64,000 bases of DNA, taken from the NCBI RefSeq assembly GCF_004924335.1, contig NZ_CP024633.1, positions 1,488,001 through 1,552,000 of the forward strand. Direction: 5' to 3'. Under the pieces are notes generated by a model. The model did not search any database. It had not been told where the DNA came from and was given only the letters and a program-made list of their open reading frames with translations. Each line of letters begins with the position of its first letter. Positions within the stretch are counted from its first letter, which is position 1. The stretch is from Mycobacteroides salmoniphilum (GTDB taxonomy: Bacteria; Actinomycetota; Actinomycetes; Mycobacteriales; Mycobacteriaceae). Below are positions 54,433 through 63,603 of this stretch, piece by piece. The translations under genes and the position numbers were made by a program.

Positions 54433-55221
54433 ATGGCGGCTGCCACGATCTTCTACGTTGACCAGGTTCCCGCCGTCGGGGAGCAGGTGAGTCTGCTGGG
54501 TGACGAGGGACACCACGCCACGCGGGTGCTGCGCATGCGTGTCGGTGAGCCCGTGATGGTGTGCGACGGCACGGGCGAGGTCGGCGACGGCGTCGTCGCC
54601 TCCGTTGACCGCACCAGCCTGTCGATCGCGGTGACGGCGCGCTGGAGCGCCGCCGCCGCAGTCCCCACAGTGACTGTGGTGCAGGCTCTTCCAAAATCCG
54701 ATCGCGCCGAGCTTGCCGTCGATCTGGCGGTGGAGGCGGGCGCCGACGAGATCGTTCCGTGGCAGGCGCAGCGATGTGTATCGCGCTGGGACGCACAGAA
54801 CGACCCGGACAAGGCGGCGAAGGGGCGGCGGCGCTGGGAGGCGGTGGCACGGGCGGCGTCACGACAGTCCCGCCGGGCCTTCGTCCCGACAGTGTCGACA
54901 CTGCATTCGACGCCGCAGCTGGCCGAGCTGGTCCGTCAGCGGGCGGCCGACGGGGCCGTCGTGCTGGTGCTGCATGAGTCGGCGGACTCCGGGCTCAGCG
55001 CCCGGGGCGAGCGGCTGTCCGCGGCGTCGTCGGTGGTGCTCATTGTGGGGCCCGAGGGCGGTGTCGCGGACGACGAGCTGCGGGTTTTGGCGGACGCGGG
55101 TGCGGTCGCGGTGCGTTTGGGGCCGACGGTGTTGCGCACCTCCAGTGCCGCTGCGGTCGCGTTGGGTGCCCTCGGGGTGCTCACTGACCGATGGGCCGAC
55201 GGTCCGCTGGCGCACCGGTGA
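54433..55221 (+). CDS. rsmE: 16S rRNA (uracil-1498-N3)-methyltransferase
   Basis: Product of 262 aa, SPOUT fold. FYVDQVPAVGEQVSLLGDEGHHATRVLRMRVGEPVMVCDG at the N-terminus is the PUA-like part; VVLIVGPEGGVADDELRVLADAGAVAVRLGPTVLRTSSAA is the knotted SAM site. Six bases after dnaJ2. Confidence 0.95.
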   Translation: MAAATIFYVDQVPAVGEQVSLLGDEGHHATRVLRMRVGEPVMVCDGTGEVGDGVVASVDRTSLSIAVTARWSAAAAVPTVTVVQALPKSDRAELAVDLAVEAGADEIVPWQAQRCVSRWDAQNDPDKAAKGRRRWEAVARAASRQSRRAFVPTVSTLHSTPQLAELVRQRAADGAVVLVLHESADSGLSARGERLSAASSVVLIVGPEGGVADDELRVLADAGAVAVRLGPTVLRTSSAAAVALGALGVLTDRWADGPLAHR

Positions 55222-55327
55222 GCGCTCGCGTGCAGAGACGACGACACTCATCGCGTGGAGGCGCACGGTTGCCAGCGGTAAACTCAAGGCAACTTCACAA
55301 CCCAAGAAAGCAGGCGACCTTAACCAC

Positions 55328-56380
55328 GTGACGAGCCGAGAAGAAGATGCCGCTGTCCCGTCGGTATTGCCGTCGGAAGTACGCAGCAGCGTCGAGATTC
55401 CGAACGATCTCATCATGGGCCTGCTGGGTTCTGCTGATGAAAACCTGCGCGAGCTCGAGGACATGTTGACCGCCGATGTCCACGCTCGCGGAAACACCAT
55501 CACCTTCACCGGCGAGCCCGGTGACGTGGCGTTGGCCGAGCGTGTGGTCTCCGAGCTGATCGTGATCGCCCGCCGGGGCCAGCAGCTGACACCCTCGACG
55601 GTGCGGCATACCGGGGCCATGCTCACCGGTGACGACGACGAATCGCCCGCCGAGGTACTGAGCCTGGACATCCTGTCGCGCCGTGGCAAGACCATCCGCC
55701 CGAAGACGCTGAACCAGAAGCGCTATGTGGACGCGATCGACGCCAACACGGTGGTTTTCGGTATCGGCCCGGCCGGTACCGGCAAGACGTATCTGGCGAT
55801 GGCCAAGGCGGTCAACGCGTTACAGAGCAAGCAGGTCACCCGAATCATCCTCACCCGTCCCGCGGTCGAGGCGGGGGAGCGGCTGGGCTTCCTGCCCGGC
55901 ACCCTGAGCGAGAAGATCGACCCATACCTGCGGCCGCTGTACGACGCGCTGCACGACATGATGGACCCCGAACTCATCCCCAAGCTGATGTCGGCCGGGG
56001 TTATCGAGGTTGCGCCACTGGCGTACATGCGGGGCCGGACACTCAACGACGCGTTCATCATTCTCGACGAGGCCCAGAACACGACTGCCGAACAGATGAA
56101 GATGTTCCTGACCCGACTGGGGTTCGGCTCGAAGATTGTGGTCACCGGTGACGTGACACAGGTCGACCTGCCGGGTGGCGCCCGTTCCGGGCTGCGTGCC
56201 GCAGTCGAGATTCTTGACAATATCGAGGGAATTCACTTCTCGGAGTTGACCAGTGCCGATGTGGTTCGTCACCGGTTGGTGGCGGAGATCGTGGACGCCT
56301 ATGCACGTTTTGAGGACTCAGATCTGACAGACAACCGAGCGCAGCGGCGCGCATCGGGGAACCGGAGCCGGCACCGATGA
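55328..56380 (+). CDS. phoH: PhoH family ATPase
   Basis: Product of 350 aa from GTG 55328; the much longer open frame upstream overlaps rsmE. An N-terminal KH-like part ([33 protein letters not shown]) and the PhoH ATPase core: [19 protein letters not shown] (about 140-158), [42 protein letters not shown]. Likely RNA-linked, since it stands before ybeY (overlap 4 nt), a conserved pair. No strong ribosome binding site before the GTG. Confidence 0.93.
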   Translation: MTSREEDAAVPSVLPSEVRSSVEIPNDLIMGLLGSADENLRELEDMLTADVHARGNTITFTGEPGDVALAERVVSELIVIARRGQQLTPSTVRHTGAMLTGDDDESPAEVLSLDILSRRGKTIRPKTLNQKRYVDAIDANTVVFGIGPAGTGKTYLAMAKAVNALQSKQVTRIILTRPAVEAGERLGFLPGTLSEKIDPYLRPLYDALHDMMDPELIPKLMSAGVIEVAPLAYMRGRTLNDAFIILDEAQNTTAEQMKMFLTRLGFGSKIVVTGDVTQVDLPGGARSGLRAAVEILDNIEGIHFSELTSADVVRHRLVAEIVDAYARFEDSDLTDNRAQRRASGNRSRHR

Positions 56381-56889
56381 GCATAGAGGTCGTCAACGAG
56401 TCGGGTGTCGACGTCGCCGAGGGCGAGTTGGTCAGCGTCGCACGATTCGCCATCGCGGCAATGGATGTCCATCCGGCGGCGGAACTTTCGATGATGCTTG
56501 TCGATCTCGCGGCCATGGCAGACCTGCACATGCGGTGGATGGATCTGCCCGGTCCCACTGATGTGATGTCCTTCCCGATGGATGAACTGGAGCCCGGTGG
56601 GCGCCCGGACGCACCCGAACCCGGGCCCTCGATGCTCGGCGACATCGTGCTGTGCCCGCAGTTCGCGGCCGAACAGGCTGAGGCGGCGGGGCATTCGTTG
56701 GCACACGAGCTGGCGCTGCTGACCGTGCACGGCGTGCTGCACCTGCTCGGCTACGACCACGCCGAACCCGAGGAAGAGCGCGAGATGTTCGCGCTGCAGA
56801 ATCAACTGCTGAAGGACTGGTACGAGCAGCAGGCCCAGCTGTATCGGGATAGCCGTCTGCTCGACAAGTCGCGCAACTTCGACGAGTGA
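56377..56889 (+). CDS. ybeY: Endoribonuclease YbeY
   Basis: Product of 170 aa. The zinc site H-G-x-L-H-L-x-G-Y-D-H is complete in [18 protein letters not shown] (about residue 114). Acts in 16S rRNA 3'-end maturation and ribosome quality control. Overlaps phoH (4 nt) and the CNNM gene. Confidence 0.96.
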   Translation: MSIEVVNESGVDVAEGELVSVARFAIAAMDVHPAAELSMMLVDLAAMADLHMRWMDLPGPTDVMSFPMDELEPGGRPDAPEPGPSMLGDIVLCPQFAAEQAEAAGHSLAHELALLTVHGVLHLLGYDHAEPEEEREMFALQNQLLKDWYEQQAQLYRDSRLLDKSRNFDE

Positions 56890-58205
56890 TGTCTGGCATA
56901 GGGCTGCTGCTGGCGGCGATCGTCCTGGTCGGCCTGGGCGGTACGTTCGCGGCGATCGACGCGGCCATCAACACCGTGTCCTCGGCGCGTGTCGACGAGC
57001 TGGTTCGTGAGGAAAGGCCGGGCGCGGTAAGGCTTTCGGTGGTGATCCGGGACCGTCCGCGCTATGTGAATCTGGTTGTCCTGCTGCGCACCACCTGCGA
57101 GATCTTGTCGACGGTGTGCCTGGCCGGGTATCTGACGGCGCGGATGAGCCTGGGCGCCGCACTGATGATTTCGGCGATCGTCATGGTGGTGACGAGCTTC
57201 GTGGCGATCGGGGTGGGCCCGCGCACGTTGGGACGCCAACATGCGTACTCGATAGCGCTGGGTGCCGCCGTTCCGCTGCAGGTGATTTCGGTGCTGTTGG
57301 GCCCCATTTCGCGGCTGCTCATCCTGCTCGGTAACGCGGTGACGCCCGGGCGCGGTTTCCGCAACGGCCCGTTTGCCTCCGAGATCGAGCTGCGCGAGGT
57401 GGTCGACATGGCGCAGCAGCGCGGCGTGGTGGCCGATGACGAACGTCGAATGATCCAGTCGGTGTTCGAGCTGGGCGATACGCCCGCCCGCGAGGTGATG
57501 GTGCCGCGCACCGAGATGGTGTGGATCGAATCTGACAAGACGGCCGGGCAAGCCACCTCACTGGCGGTGCGCAGCGGGCACTCCCGCATCCCGGTAGTCG
57601 GGGAGAACGTCGACGACGTCGTCGGGGTGGTCTTTCTCAAGGACCTTGTGCAGCAGACCTACTACTCGGTGAACGGTGGCCGCGATGTCACCGTGGCGCA
57701 GGTGATGAGGCCGGCGGTGTTCGTTCCGGACTCCAAGCCGCTGGATGCGCTGCTGCGTGAGATGCAGCAGCACCGCAAGCACATGGCGCTGCTCGTCGAC
57801 GAGTATGGGGCGATCGCCGGGTTGGTGACCATCGAGGACGTGCTGGAGGAGATCGTCGGGGAGATCGCCGACGAGTACGACCACGACGAGGTCGCTCCGG
57901 TGGAGGACTTGAAACACAAGATCTTTCGTGTCTCTGCCAGGTTGCCGATCGAGGACCTGGGTGAGCTGTACGGCATTGAATTCGACGAGGACCTGGACGT
58001 CGAGACCGTCGGCGGACTACTCGCATTGGAGTTGGGACGCGTTCCGCTGCCGGGGGCCACGGCCGCTTCGCACGGACTTTTGCTACAGGCTGAGGGTGGC
58101 CCGGACACGCGGGGCCGGGTGCGCATCGGCACGATTCTGGTGCAACCCGACCCCGAGGGCGCGGCGGTGGCAGACGACGAGAAAGCAGAGAAAAGAGATG
58201 AGTGA
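56889..58205 (+). CDS. CNNM/CBS domain membrane protein (CorC/HlyC family)
   Basis: Product of 438 aa: a CNNM membrane domain with about four helices (residues 1-150), a pair of CBS domains ([22 protein letters not shown] and [21 protein letters not shown], about 200-320) and a C-terminal CorC-type domain (about 345-425). Such proteins are linked to Mg/Co efflux. ATG 56889 shares bases with the ybeY stop; GTG 56886 is also possible. Confidence 0.92.
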   Translation: MSGIGLLLAAIVLVGLGGTFAAIDAAINTVSSARVDELVREERPGAVRLSVVIRDRPRYVNLVVLLRTTCEILSTVCLAGYLTARMSLGAALMISAIVMVVTSFVAIGVGPRTLGRQHAYSIALGAAVPLQVISVLLGPISRLLILLGNAVTPGRGFRNGPFASEIELREVVDMAQQRGVVADDERRMIQSVFELGDTPAREVMVPRTEMVWIESDKTAGQATSLAVRSGHSRIPVVGENVDDVVGVVFLKDLVQQTYYSVNGGRDVTVAQVMRPAVFVPDSKPLDALLREMQQHRKHMALLVDEYGAIAGLVTIEDVLEEIVGEIADEYDHDEVAPVEDLKHKIFRVSARLPIEDLGELYGIEFDEDLDVETVGGLLALELGRVPLPGATAASHGLLLQAEGGPDTRGRVRIGTILVQPDPEGAAVADDEKAEKRDE

Positions 58206-58524
58206 ATTGGACGCCGAAGATAACAAGCTCGTCGTGCTGGCCCGTGGAGCGATGGGACGTGCCGAGGCGAAGTCAGGAGCGGCGGTGCGTGATGGCGACG
58301 GTCGCACCTATGCCGGTGCACCGGTGTCACTTTCGGCACTGTCGCTGACCGCGCTGCAGGCGGCCGTGGCAGCCGCGGTGGCCAGTGGAGCGTCGGCCAT
58401 CGAGGCGGCGGTGCTGGTCGGTGGTTCGCACGAGGATCCGGGTATCGCGGCGGTGCGAGAGCTGTCGCCTTCGGCGACGGTCGTCGTAACCGATCGCACC
58501 GGTGTGCCTGCGGGGCAGTTGTGA
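58198..58524 (+). CDS. Cytidine-deaminase-like protein without catalytic residues
   Basis: Product of 108 aa. By position (between the CNNM gene and era) and by the stretch [31 protein letters not shown] it looks like a cytidine-deaminase fold, where S-A-x-x-x-A normally stands beside the H-A-E motif. There is no Cys at all and only one His (SHED), so zinc binding and deamination are ruled out. Overlaps both neighbours (8 nt and 4 nt). A structural or regulatory role is possible. Confidence 0.72.
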   Translation: MSELDAEDNKLVVLARGAMGRAEAKSGAAVRDGDGRTYAGAPVSLSALSLTALQAAVAAAVASGASAIEAAVLVGGSHEDPGIAAVRELSPSATVVVTDRTGVPAGQL

Positions 58525-59441
58525 GCGGACCCGATCAGGAGTTCCGTTCTGGCTTCGTCTGTTTCGTGGGGCGGCCGAACACCGGTAAGTCGACGCTGAC
58601 CAATGCGCTGGTCGGGCAGAAGGTCGCCATCACCTCGAACCGGCCGCAGACCACCCGGCACACGATTCGCGGAATCGTGCACCGCGAGAACTACCAGATC
58701 GTCCTCGTCGACACTCCAGGCCTGCATCGGCCGCGCACGCTACTCGGGCAGCGGCTCAACGACCTTGTGCGCGATACATATTCCGAGGTCGACGTGATTG
58801 GCCTGTGCATCCCGGCCGATGAGGGCATCGGGCCGGGTGACAAGTGGATCTACGAGCAGATCAAGCTCATCGCGCCGCGCACCACGCTGATTGCGATCGT
58901 CACCAAGATCGACAAGGTGAGCAAGGAGCGAGTGGCCGAGCAGCTGCTGGCGGTGTCCGAGCTCGTCGGTCCGGATGCGGACATTGTTCCGGTGTCTGCC
59001 GTCTCCGGAGCCCAAGTCCAGGTGCTGACAGAGGTTTTGGCGTCCAAGCTGCAGCCTGGTCCCGCGTTCTATCCCGATGGTGAGCTGACCGATGAGCCCG
59101 AAGAGGTGCTCATGGCGGAGCTGATTCGTGAGGCCGCGCTCGAAGGTGTGCGTGATGAGCTGCCGCACTCGTTGGCGGTGGTGATCGACGAGGTGAACGA
59201 ACGCGAGGGTCGGCCCGAAGGCTCGGAGCTGATCGATGTGCACGCGATTCTCTACGTCGAGCGGGACAGCCAAAAGGGCATCGTCATCGGCAAGGGCGGA
59301 TCACGGCTGCGCGAAGTCGGGACCAACGCGCGCAAGCAGATCGAAAAGCTGCTCGGTACCAAGGTATTCCTGGATCTGCGGGTCAAGGTTGCCAAGAACT
59401 GGCAGCGTGACCCCAAGCAGCTCGGCAAGCTGGGGTTCTAG
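58521..59441 (+). CDS. era: GTPase Era
   Basis: 16S rRNA-binding GTPase for 30S assembly. The product has 306 aa. G1 CFVGRPNTGKSTLTNALVG near residue 12, G3 VDTPGLHRPR, G4 VTKIDKV, and a C-terminal KH domain (GIVIGKGGSRLREVGTNARKQIEKLLGTKVFLDLRVKV). GTG 58521 overlaps the previous stop. In M. tuberculosis amiA2 follows directly; here a palindrome-enclosed gene stands between. Confidence 0.97.
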   Translation: MSGPDQEFRSGFVCFVGRPNTGKSTLTNALVGQKVAITSNRPQTTRHTIRGIVHRENYQIVLVDTPGLHRPRTLLGQRLNDLVRDTYSEVDVIGLCIPADEGIGPGDKWIYEQIKLIAPRTTLIAIVTKIDKVSKERVAEQLLAVSELVGPDADIVPVSAVSGAQVQVLTEVLASKLQPGPAFYPDGELTDEPEEVLMAELIREAALEGVRDELPHSLAVVIDEVNEREGRPEGSELIDVHAILYVERDSQKGIVIGKGGSRLREVGTNARKQIEKLLGTKVFLDLRVKVAKNWQRDPKQLGKLGF

Positions 59442-59453
59442 CTCACCCCTCCA

Positions 59454-59518
59454 CGCCGACACCGAGGTTGTGGCGGTTTCGTCTCGCACAAATTCACCAC
59501 AACCTCGGTCTCGCTGAC
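59454..59518. repeat. Left inverted palindromic repeat of the DUF559 cassette
   Basis: 65 nt that match the reverse complement of 60396-60460 at 62 positions. The inner 49 nt (59461-59509) form a hairpin with perfect 13-bp arms, ACCGAGGTTGTGG and CCACAACCTCGGT, and a 23-nt loop. It begins 12 nt after the era stop. Confidence 0.92.
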
Positions 59519-59547
59519 TTGTCAGAGGTCCGTGGCATGGTCGCGAC

Positions 59548-60396
59548 ATGGGGAACCTGGTCATGGGGAGTTCGGCCATTACGTCGGGAGCGCTAACCCG
59601 CCACGAGTTGCGAACCGGTTATCGACGCATTTATCGCAATGTCTATCTACCCGTCGGAGTTGAGCTCACCGCGCGTGCGCGTGCCGAAGCAGCCTTTCTG
59701 TGGTCGGGTGGGAGCGGCGTGGTGTGTGGCATCTCGGCTGCGGCTATGCACGGTAATCCGTGGATATCCGCTGACCGGCCCGCCGAGTTGATTCGTGAAT
59801 GGCGTAGTGCACCCGAGGGGATCATCTTGCATGCGGACACGTTGTGCCCTGACGAGTCGACGGTGATCGACGGGGTTACGGTCACGACGCAGGCCAGGAC
59901 GGCGTTCGACATCGGCCGCCGGGTGTATACCTCTCGTGCAGTCGAATTGGTTGACGTGCTTCTTCGGGACTGCGCGAAGAGCGAAGTGAATGATCTTGTC
60001 TCACGGTATCGGGGCGCGCGGGGCATTCGGCGATTGATGAATGTGTTGTCGCTGGCAGACCCCGGCGCTGAGTCTGTTCAAGAGACACGACTGCGGATGT
60101 GCCTTGTCGGTGCGGGACTACCGCGTCCTGAAACTCAGATCGAACTGCGGGGTCCCGACGGGCGGATCATTCGGCTCGACATGGGCTGGCGGGAGCACCG
60201 GGTGGCCGCCGAATTCGACGGGGCGCAGCACTGGGGCGACTCTGCCCAGCATCGCCGCGATATCGAACGGCGCGAGACGATCGCTTCGATGGGCTGGCGG
60301 CTGGTGCGCGTCAGTCGGGACCAGCTCGTCAACCAACCGTTGGCGGTCGTCCACCGGGTTCGAGCCGCCCTGAGTGCCGCATCCCGAGCGGCCTAG
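59548..60396 (+). CDS. AbiEi-like/DUF559 endonuclease-fold protein
   Basis: Product of 282 aa. The N-terminal part (SGALTRHELRTGYRRIYRNVYLPVG) looks like the winged-helix domain of AbiEi-type antitoxins; the C-terminal part is DUF559/Vsr-like, with RLDMGW (about 210), VAAEFDGAQHW (about 219-230) and WRLVRVSRDQL, fitting a PD-(D/E)xK nuclease site (D, E-x-D, then H/R). No ribosome binding site is clear; a second ATG lies at 59563. It sits between two inverted 65-nt palindromes and breaks the era-amiA2 order, so it looks inserted. Nuclease activity is inferred. Confidence 0.8.
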   Translation: MGNLVMGSSAITSGALTRHELRTGYRRIYRNVYLPVGVELTARARAEAAFLWSGGSGVVCGISAAAMHGNPWISADRPAELIREWRSAPEGIILHADTLCPDESTVIDGVTVTTQARTAFDIGRRVYTSRAVELVDVLLRDCAKSEVNDLVSRYRGARGIRRLMNVLSLADPGAESVQETRLRMCLVGAGLPRPETQIELRGPDGRIIRLDMGWREHRVAAEFDGAQHWGDSAQHRRDIERRETIASMGWRLVRVSRDQLVNQPLAVVHRVRAALSAASRAA

Positions 60397-60460
60397 TCAC
60401 CGAGACCGAGGTTGTGGTGAATTTGTGCGCGACGAAACCGCCACAACCTCGGTTTCGGCG
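60396..60460. repeat. Right inverted palindromic repeat of the DUF559 cassette
   Basis: Inverted copy of 59454-59518 (3 mismatches in 65). Hairpin arms at 60405-60417 and 60441-60453. It starts at the last base of the DUF559 gene stop codon and ends 13 nt before the amiA2 stop. Confidence 0.92.
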
Positions 60461-60472
60461 AAGGGCACGTCC

Positions 60473-61873
60473 TCACCACCAGGGGTCGGGGGTCTCCGAT
60501 GCCCAGTCGTTGATCGACTCCAGCTGCGCGGCAAGGGAAATCAGCAGCGGCTCGCTGTTCGCCGGGCCCATCAGCTGCACGCCGACCGGCAGCCCGTCCT
60601 CGGTGAACCCGGCGGGTACGTTGACCGACGGCCACCCGAGTACATTCCACGGCCAGGTCATGGGACAGGCACCGATTTGTCCGCGGTCCGTGGCGATACT
60701 GCCGATATCGTCGAAATCGTAGATGCCCGTGGGTGGTTGGGCCGTCGTCGGTGCCAGCACGACGTTGAAGCTGCCGAAGATCTTGCCGACGCGTGCCTGT
60801 AACCGCGGCTCCGCGGCACGCGCCCGCCGCAGCGCCCAGCCTGCCAGGCGTCGGCCCGTGCGCATGTTGGTCACTGTGCGGTGATCCCAATGCGCCCCGG
60901 CATCGAGCCGGTCCCGCCACGGCAGCAGCCCGGCGGTCGCCCGCGGCAGGAAATTCAGACCGAGCCCGACGCCGTAATCCGGATCGCCCTCCGACACCAT
61001 GTGCCCAAGGGAACGCAGCTGATGGGCCACATACCGAGTGGCGGCTTCGATCGTCGGATGAATGTGTGCGGGAAACCCCGAGAACGGAACCTTGAGCGAC
61101 AGGGCGATACGAAGCTGCCCCGGATCCTCGTGGACGGCGTCGAGCACCCGGACGAGGGGTGGCTTGTGTAAATCCCCGGGAGCGCTCCCCGAGACGGCGT
61201 CCAACAGCAGCGCGGCATCGGCAACCGTGCGCGCCAGGGGCCCGTGCACCGTTATCCCGTTGAACGCCTCCGCCAGTGGCCAGGTGGAGATCCGGCCACG
61301 CTGCGGCTTGATGCCGATCAGATGCGTCCAGGCGGCCGGAATCCGGATGCTGCCGGCCCCATCCGAACCGATCGCCCCGGCGACGAGCCCGGCCGCCACC
61401 GCGGCGGCGCTGCCGCCCGACGATCCGCCGGGGGTGTGACCACGGCTCCACGGGTTGCGGGTGTGTCCGAAGCCGGGACCGCTGGTGAAGCCCCACTGAC
61501 CGAGCTCACAGGTGTTGGTCTTGCCGACGATCACCGCACCCGCTGCCCGCAGCCGTTTTACCAGCTCGGCGTCCTCGGATTCGGAGCCGACGGCTCCGGC
61601 GGTACCGAATGCGGTGGGGGTGCCCGCCAGGTCGGTGTCGTCCTTGATGGCGATGGGGACCCCGAGTAACGGCAGCCGCTCGCCCCTGGCTAATCGCTTG
61701 TCGGCCTCGGCGGCGTCGGCGAGGGCACTCTTGGCGCACACCACCCGGAACGCGTTGAGGGTCGGCTGGCTGGATTTGATCGCGTTGAGCGCCGCGAGGG
61801 TCAGGGAAACGGAGCTGGCCGAACCCTCTACCAGCGCGGAGACCTGGGAGGTGAGCGTAGGAAAGCCCGACAT
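60473..61873 (-). CDS. amiA2: Amidase (amidase signature family)
   Basis: Product of 466 aa. The Ser-cisSer-Lys triad is visible: Lys in PIAIKDDTDLAG (about 80), GGSSGGSAAAVAAGLVAGAIGSDGAGSIRIPA for the two serines (about 150-180). ATG 61873 is used; the longer frame overlaps the recO start. Hydrolyses an amide that cannot be named from the sequence. Divergent from recO, 73 bp apart. Confidence 0.92.
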   Translation of the reverse strand: MSGFPTLTSQVSALVEGSASSVSLTLAALNAIKSSQPTLNAFRVVCAKSALADAAEADKRLARGERLPLLGVPIAIKDDTDLAGTPTAFGTAGAVGSESEDAELVKRLRAAGAVIVGKTNTCELGQWGFTSGPGFGHTRNPWSRGHTPGGSSGGSAAAVAAGLVAGAIGSDGAGSIRIPAAWTHLIGIKPQRGRISTWPLAEAFNGITVHGPLARTVADAALLLDAVSGSAPGDLHKPPLVRVLDAVHEDPGQLRIALSLKVPFSGFPAHIHPTIEAATRYVAHQLRSLGHMVSEGDPDYGVGLGLNFLPRATAGLLPWRDRLDAGAHWDHRTVTNMRTGRRLAGWALRRARAAEPRLQARVGKIFGSFNVVLAPTTAQPPTGIYDFDDIGSIATDRGQIGACPMTWPWNVLGWPSVNVPAGFTEDGLPVGVQLMGPANSEPLLISLAAQLESINDWASETPDPWW

Positions 61874-61946
61874 GACCAGAAGGGTAAGCCGTCGAAATAG
61901 TGCGTCAATGCGGGGATTCGTCGGTACCAGATGGAAAACTGTTTGC

Positions 61947-62732
61947 ATGCGGCTTTATCGGGATCGTGCTGTGGTGCTGCGGCAGCACAAGCTCGGTGAG
62001 GCCGACCGCATCGTGACCCTGCTGACCCGCCAGCATGGCCTGGTCCGCGCGGTAGCCAAGGGAGTGCGCCGCACCCGCAGTAAGTTCGGGTCACGGCTGG
62101 AACCATTCGCGCATATCGATGTGCAGCTGTATCCGGGACGCAACCTCGACATCGTCACGCAGGTGCAGGCTATCGATGCCTTCGCGTCGGACATCGTCAG
62201 CGATTACGGCCGGTACACCACCGCCTGCGCCATCCTGGAGACCGCCGAGCGGATCGCCGGTGAAGAACGCGCTCCGGCCCTCGCTCTGCATCGCCTCACC
62301 GTCGGCGCGCTCAGGGCCATCGCCGATCAGCAGCGCTCGCGCGAGTTGGTTCTCGATGCATATCTGTTGCGCGCCATGAGCATTGCCGGGTGGGCACCCG
62401 CCATCAACGAGTGTGCGCGCTGTGCCACCCCCGGCCCGCACCGTGCCTTCCATGTGGGGGCGGGTGGCAGCGTCTGTGTGCACTGTCGTCCCGCGGGTGC
62501 GGTGACCCCACCGCCGGGTGTGCTGGAGCTGATGGCCGCGCTTCATGACGGCGACTGGGCGGCCACCGATGACGTGCCGCAGACCCAGCGCACCCAGGCC
62601 AGCGGATTGATCGCGGCGCATTTGCAGTGGCATCTGGAGCGCAAGCTGCGGACACTCCCGCTCGTCGAACGCGGGACCAGGTTAAATATGACCCATGGTG
62701 AAGAGCAGCCAGCCCGATCCGCAGCAGGATAA
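61947..62732 (+). CDS. recO: DNA repair protein RecO
   Basis: Product of 261 aa. N-terminal OB fold ([31 protein letters not shown]) and the zinc site CARC...CVHC (about 156-178). Helps RecF/RecR load RecA on gaps. ATG 61947; the frame extending upstream runs antisense through amiA2. The 3' end overlaps uppS by 38 nt. Confidence 0.95.
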   Translation: MRLYRDRAVVLRQHKLGEADRIVTLLTRQHGLVRAVAKGVRRTRSKFGSRLEPFAHIDVQLYPGRNLDIVTQVQAIDAFASDIVSDYGRYTTACAILETAERIAGEERAPALALHRLTVGALRAIADQQRSRELVLDAYLLRAMSIAGWAPAINECARCATPGPHRAFHVGAGGSVCVHCRPAGAVTPPPGVLELMAALHDGDWAATDDVPQTQRTQASGLIAAHLQWHLERKLRTLPLVERGTRLNMTHGEEQPARSAAG

Positions 62733-63603
62733 GTACTTCACGGATTGGGCCGACGTCCCGCCCGGCTACGCCCCGACGTTCCCGGACAAGACGGTTTTTC
62801 CTGCCGTTTTCCCCAAGCTGCTGCCCGGTTCGGGCCCCCATGGCACCCGTCCACATCCCGCGCCGAAGCATCCCTCGGGTGCCATACCGCCGGTCATCCC
62901 CAAGGAACTGATTCCCCGGCACGTCGCGGTGGTGATGGACGGCAACGGGCGCTGGGCGCGGGCCCGTGGGCTGCCACGCACCGAGGGGCACAAGATGGGC
63001 GAGGCCACCATGATGGACATGGTCTGCGGTGCCATCGAGATGGGCATCCCGTGGCTCACCACCTACGCGTTCTCGACGGAGAACTGGAGAAGGCCCGCGG
63101 ACGAAGTCCGATTCCTCATGGGCTTCAATCGCGACGTGGTCAAACGGCGGAGGCACGATCTGAACAACATGGGGGTGCGGTTCCGCTGGGCGGGGCAGAA
63201 GACGCGGTTGTGGAGCAGTGTCTACAAGGAGCTCGAGATCACCGAGGAGCTGACCAAGAACAACAGCACGCTGACGTTGACCACGTGCATCAACTACGGC
63301 GGCCGCGCCGAAATCGCCGAAGCGACAAGACGAATCGCCCGGCTGGTGGAGTCCGGACAGCTCAAGCCGGACCGCATCACCGAGGAGACCGTCGCCAAGT
63401 ACCTCGACGAGCCCGATATGCCCGATGTCGATCTGTTCCTGCGGCCCTCGGGCGAGTTCCGGTCGAGCAACTTCATGATGTGGCAGTCGGCCTACGCTGA
63501 GTTCGTGTTCCAGGAAAAGATGTACCCCGACTTTGACCGCCGCGATCTGTGGGCGGCCTGCCTGGAATACGCGCAGCGCGACCGGCGATTCGGTACCGCC
63601 TGA
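62695..63603 (+). CDS. uppS: Decaprenyl diphosphate synthase (cis-prenyltransferase)
   Basis: Product of 302 aa. [28 protein letters not shown] near residue 78 holds the catalytic Asp and FPP-binding residues; [11 protein letters not shown], and [27 protein letters not shown] near the end are family blocks. The long Pro-rich N-terminus is seen in mycobacterial long-chain enzymes. Makes the decaprenyl carrier for cell wall synthesis. ATG 62695 overlaps recO. Confidence 0.95.
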   Translation: MVKSSQPDPQQDKYFTDWADVPPGYAPTFPDKTVFPAVFPKLLPGSGPHGTRPHPAPKHPSGAIPPVIPKELIPRHVAVVMDGNGRWARARGLPRTEGHKMGEATMMDMVCGAIEMGIPWLTTYAFSTENWRRPADEVRFLMGFNRDVVKRRRHDLNNMGVRFRWAGQKTRLWSSVYKELEITEELTKNNSTLTLTTCINYGGRAEIAEATRRIARLVESGQLKPDRITEETVAKYLDEPDMPDVDLFLRPSGEFRSSNFMMWQSAYAEFVFQEKMYPDFDRRDLWAACLEYAQRDRRFGTA

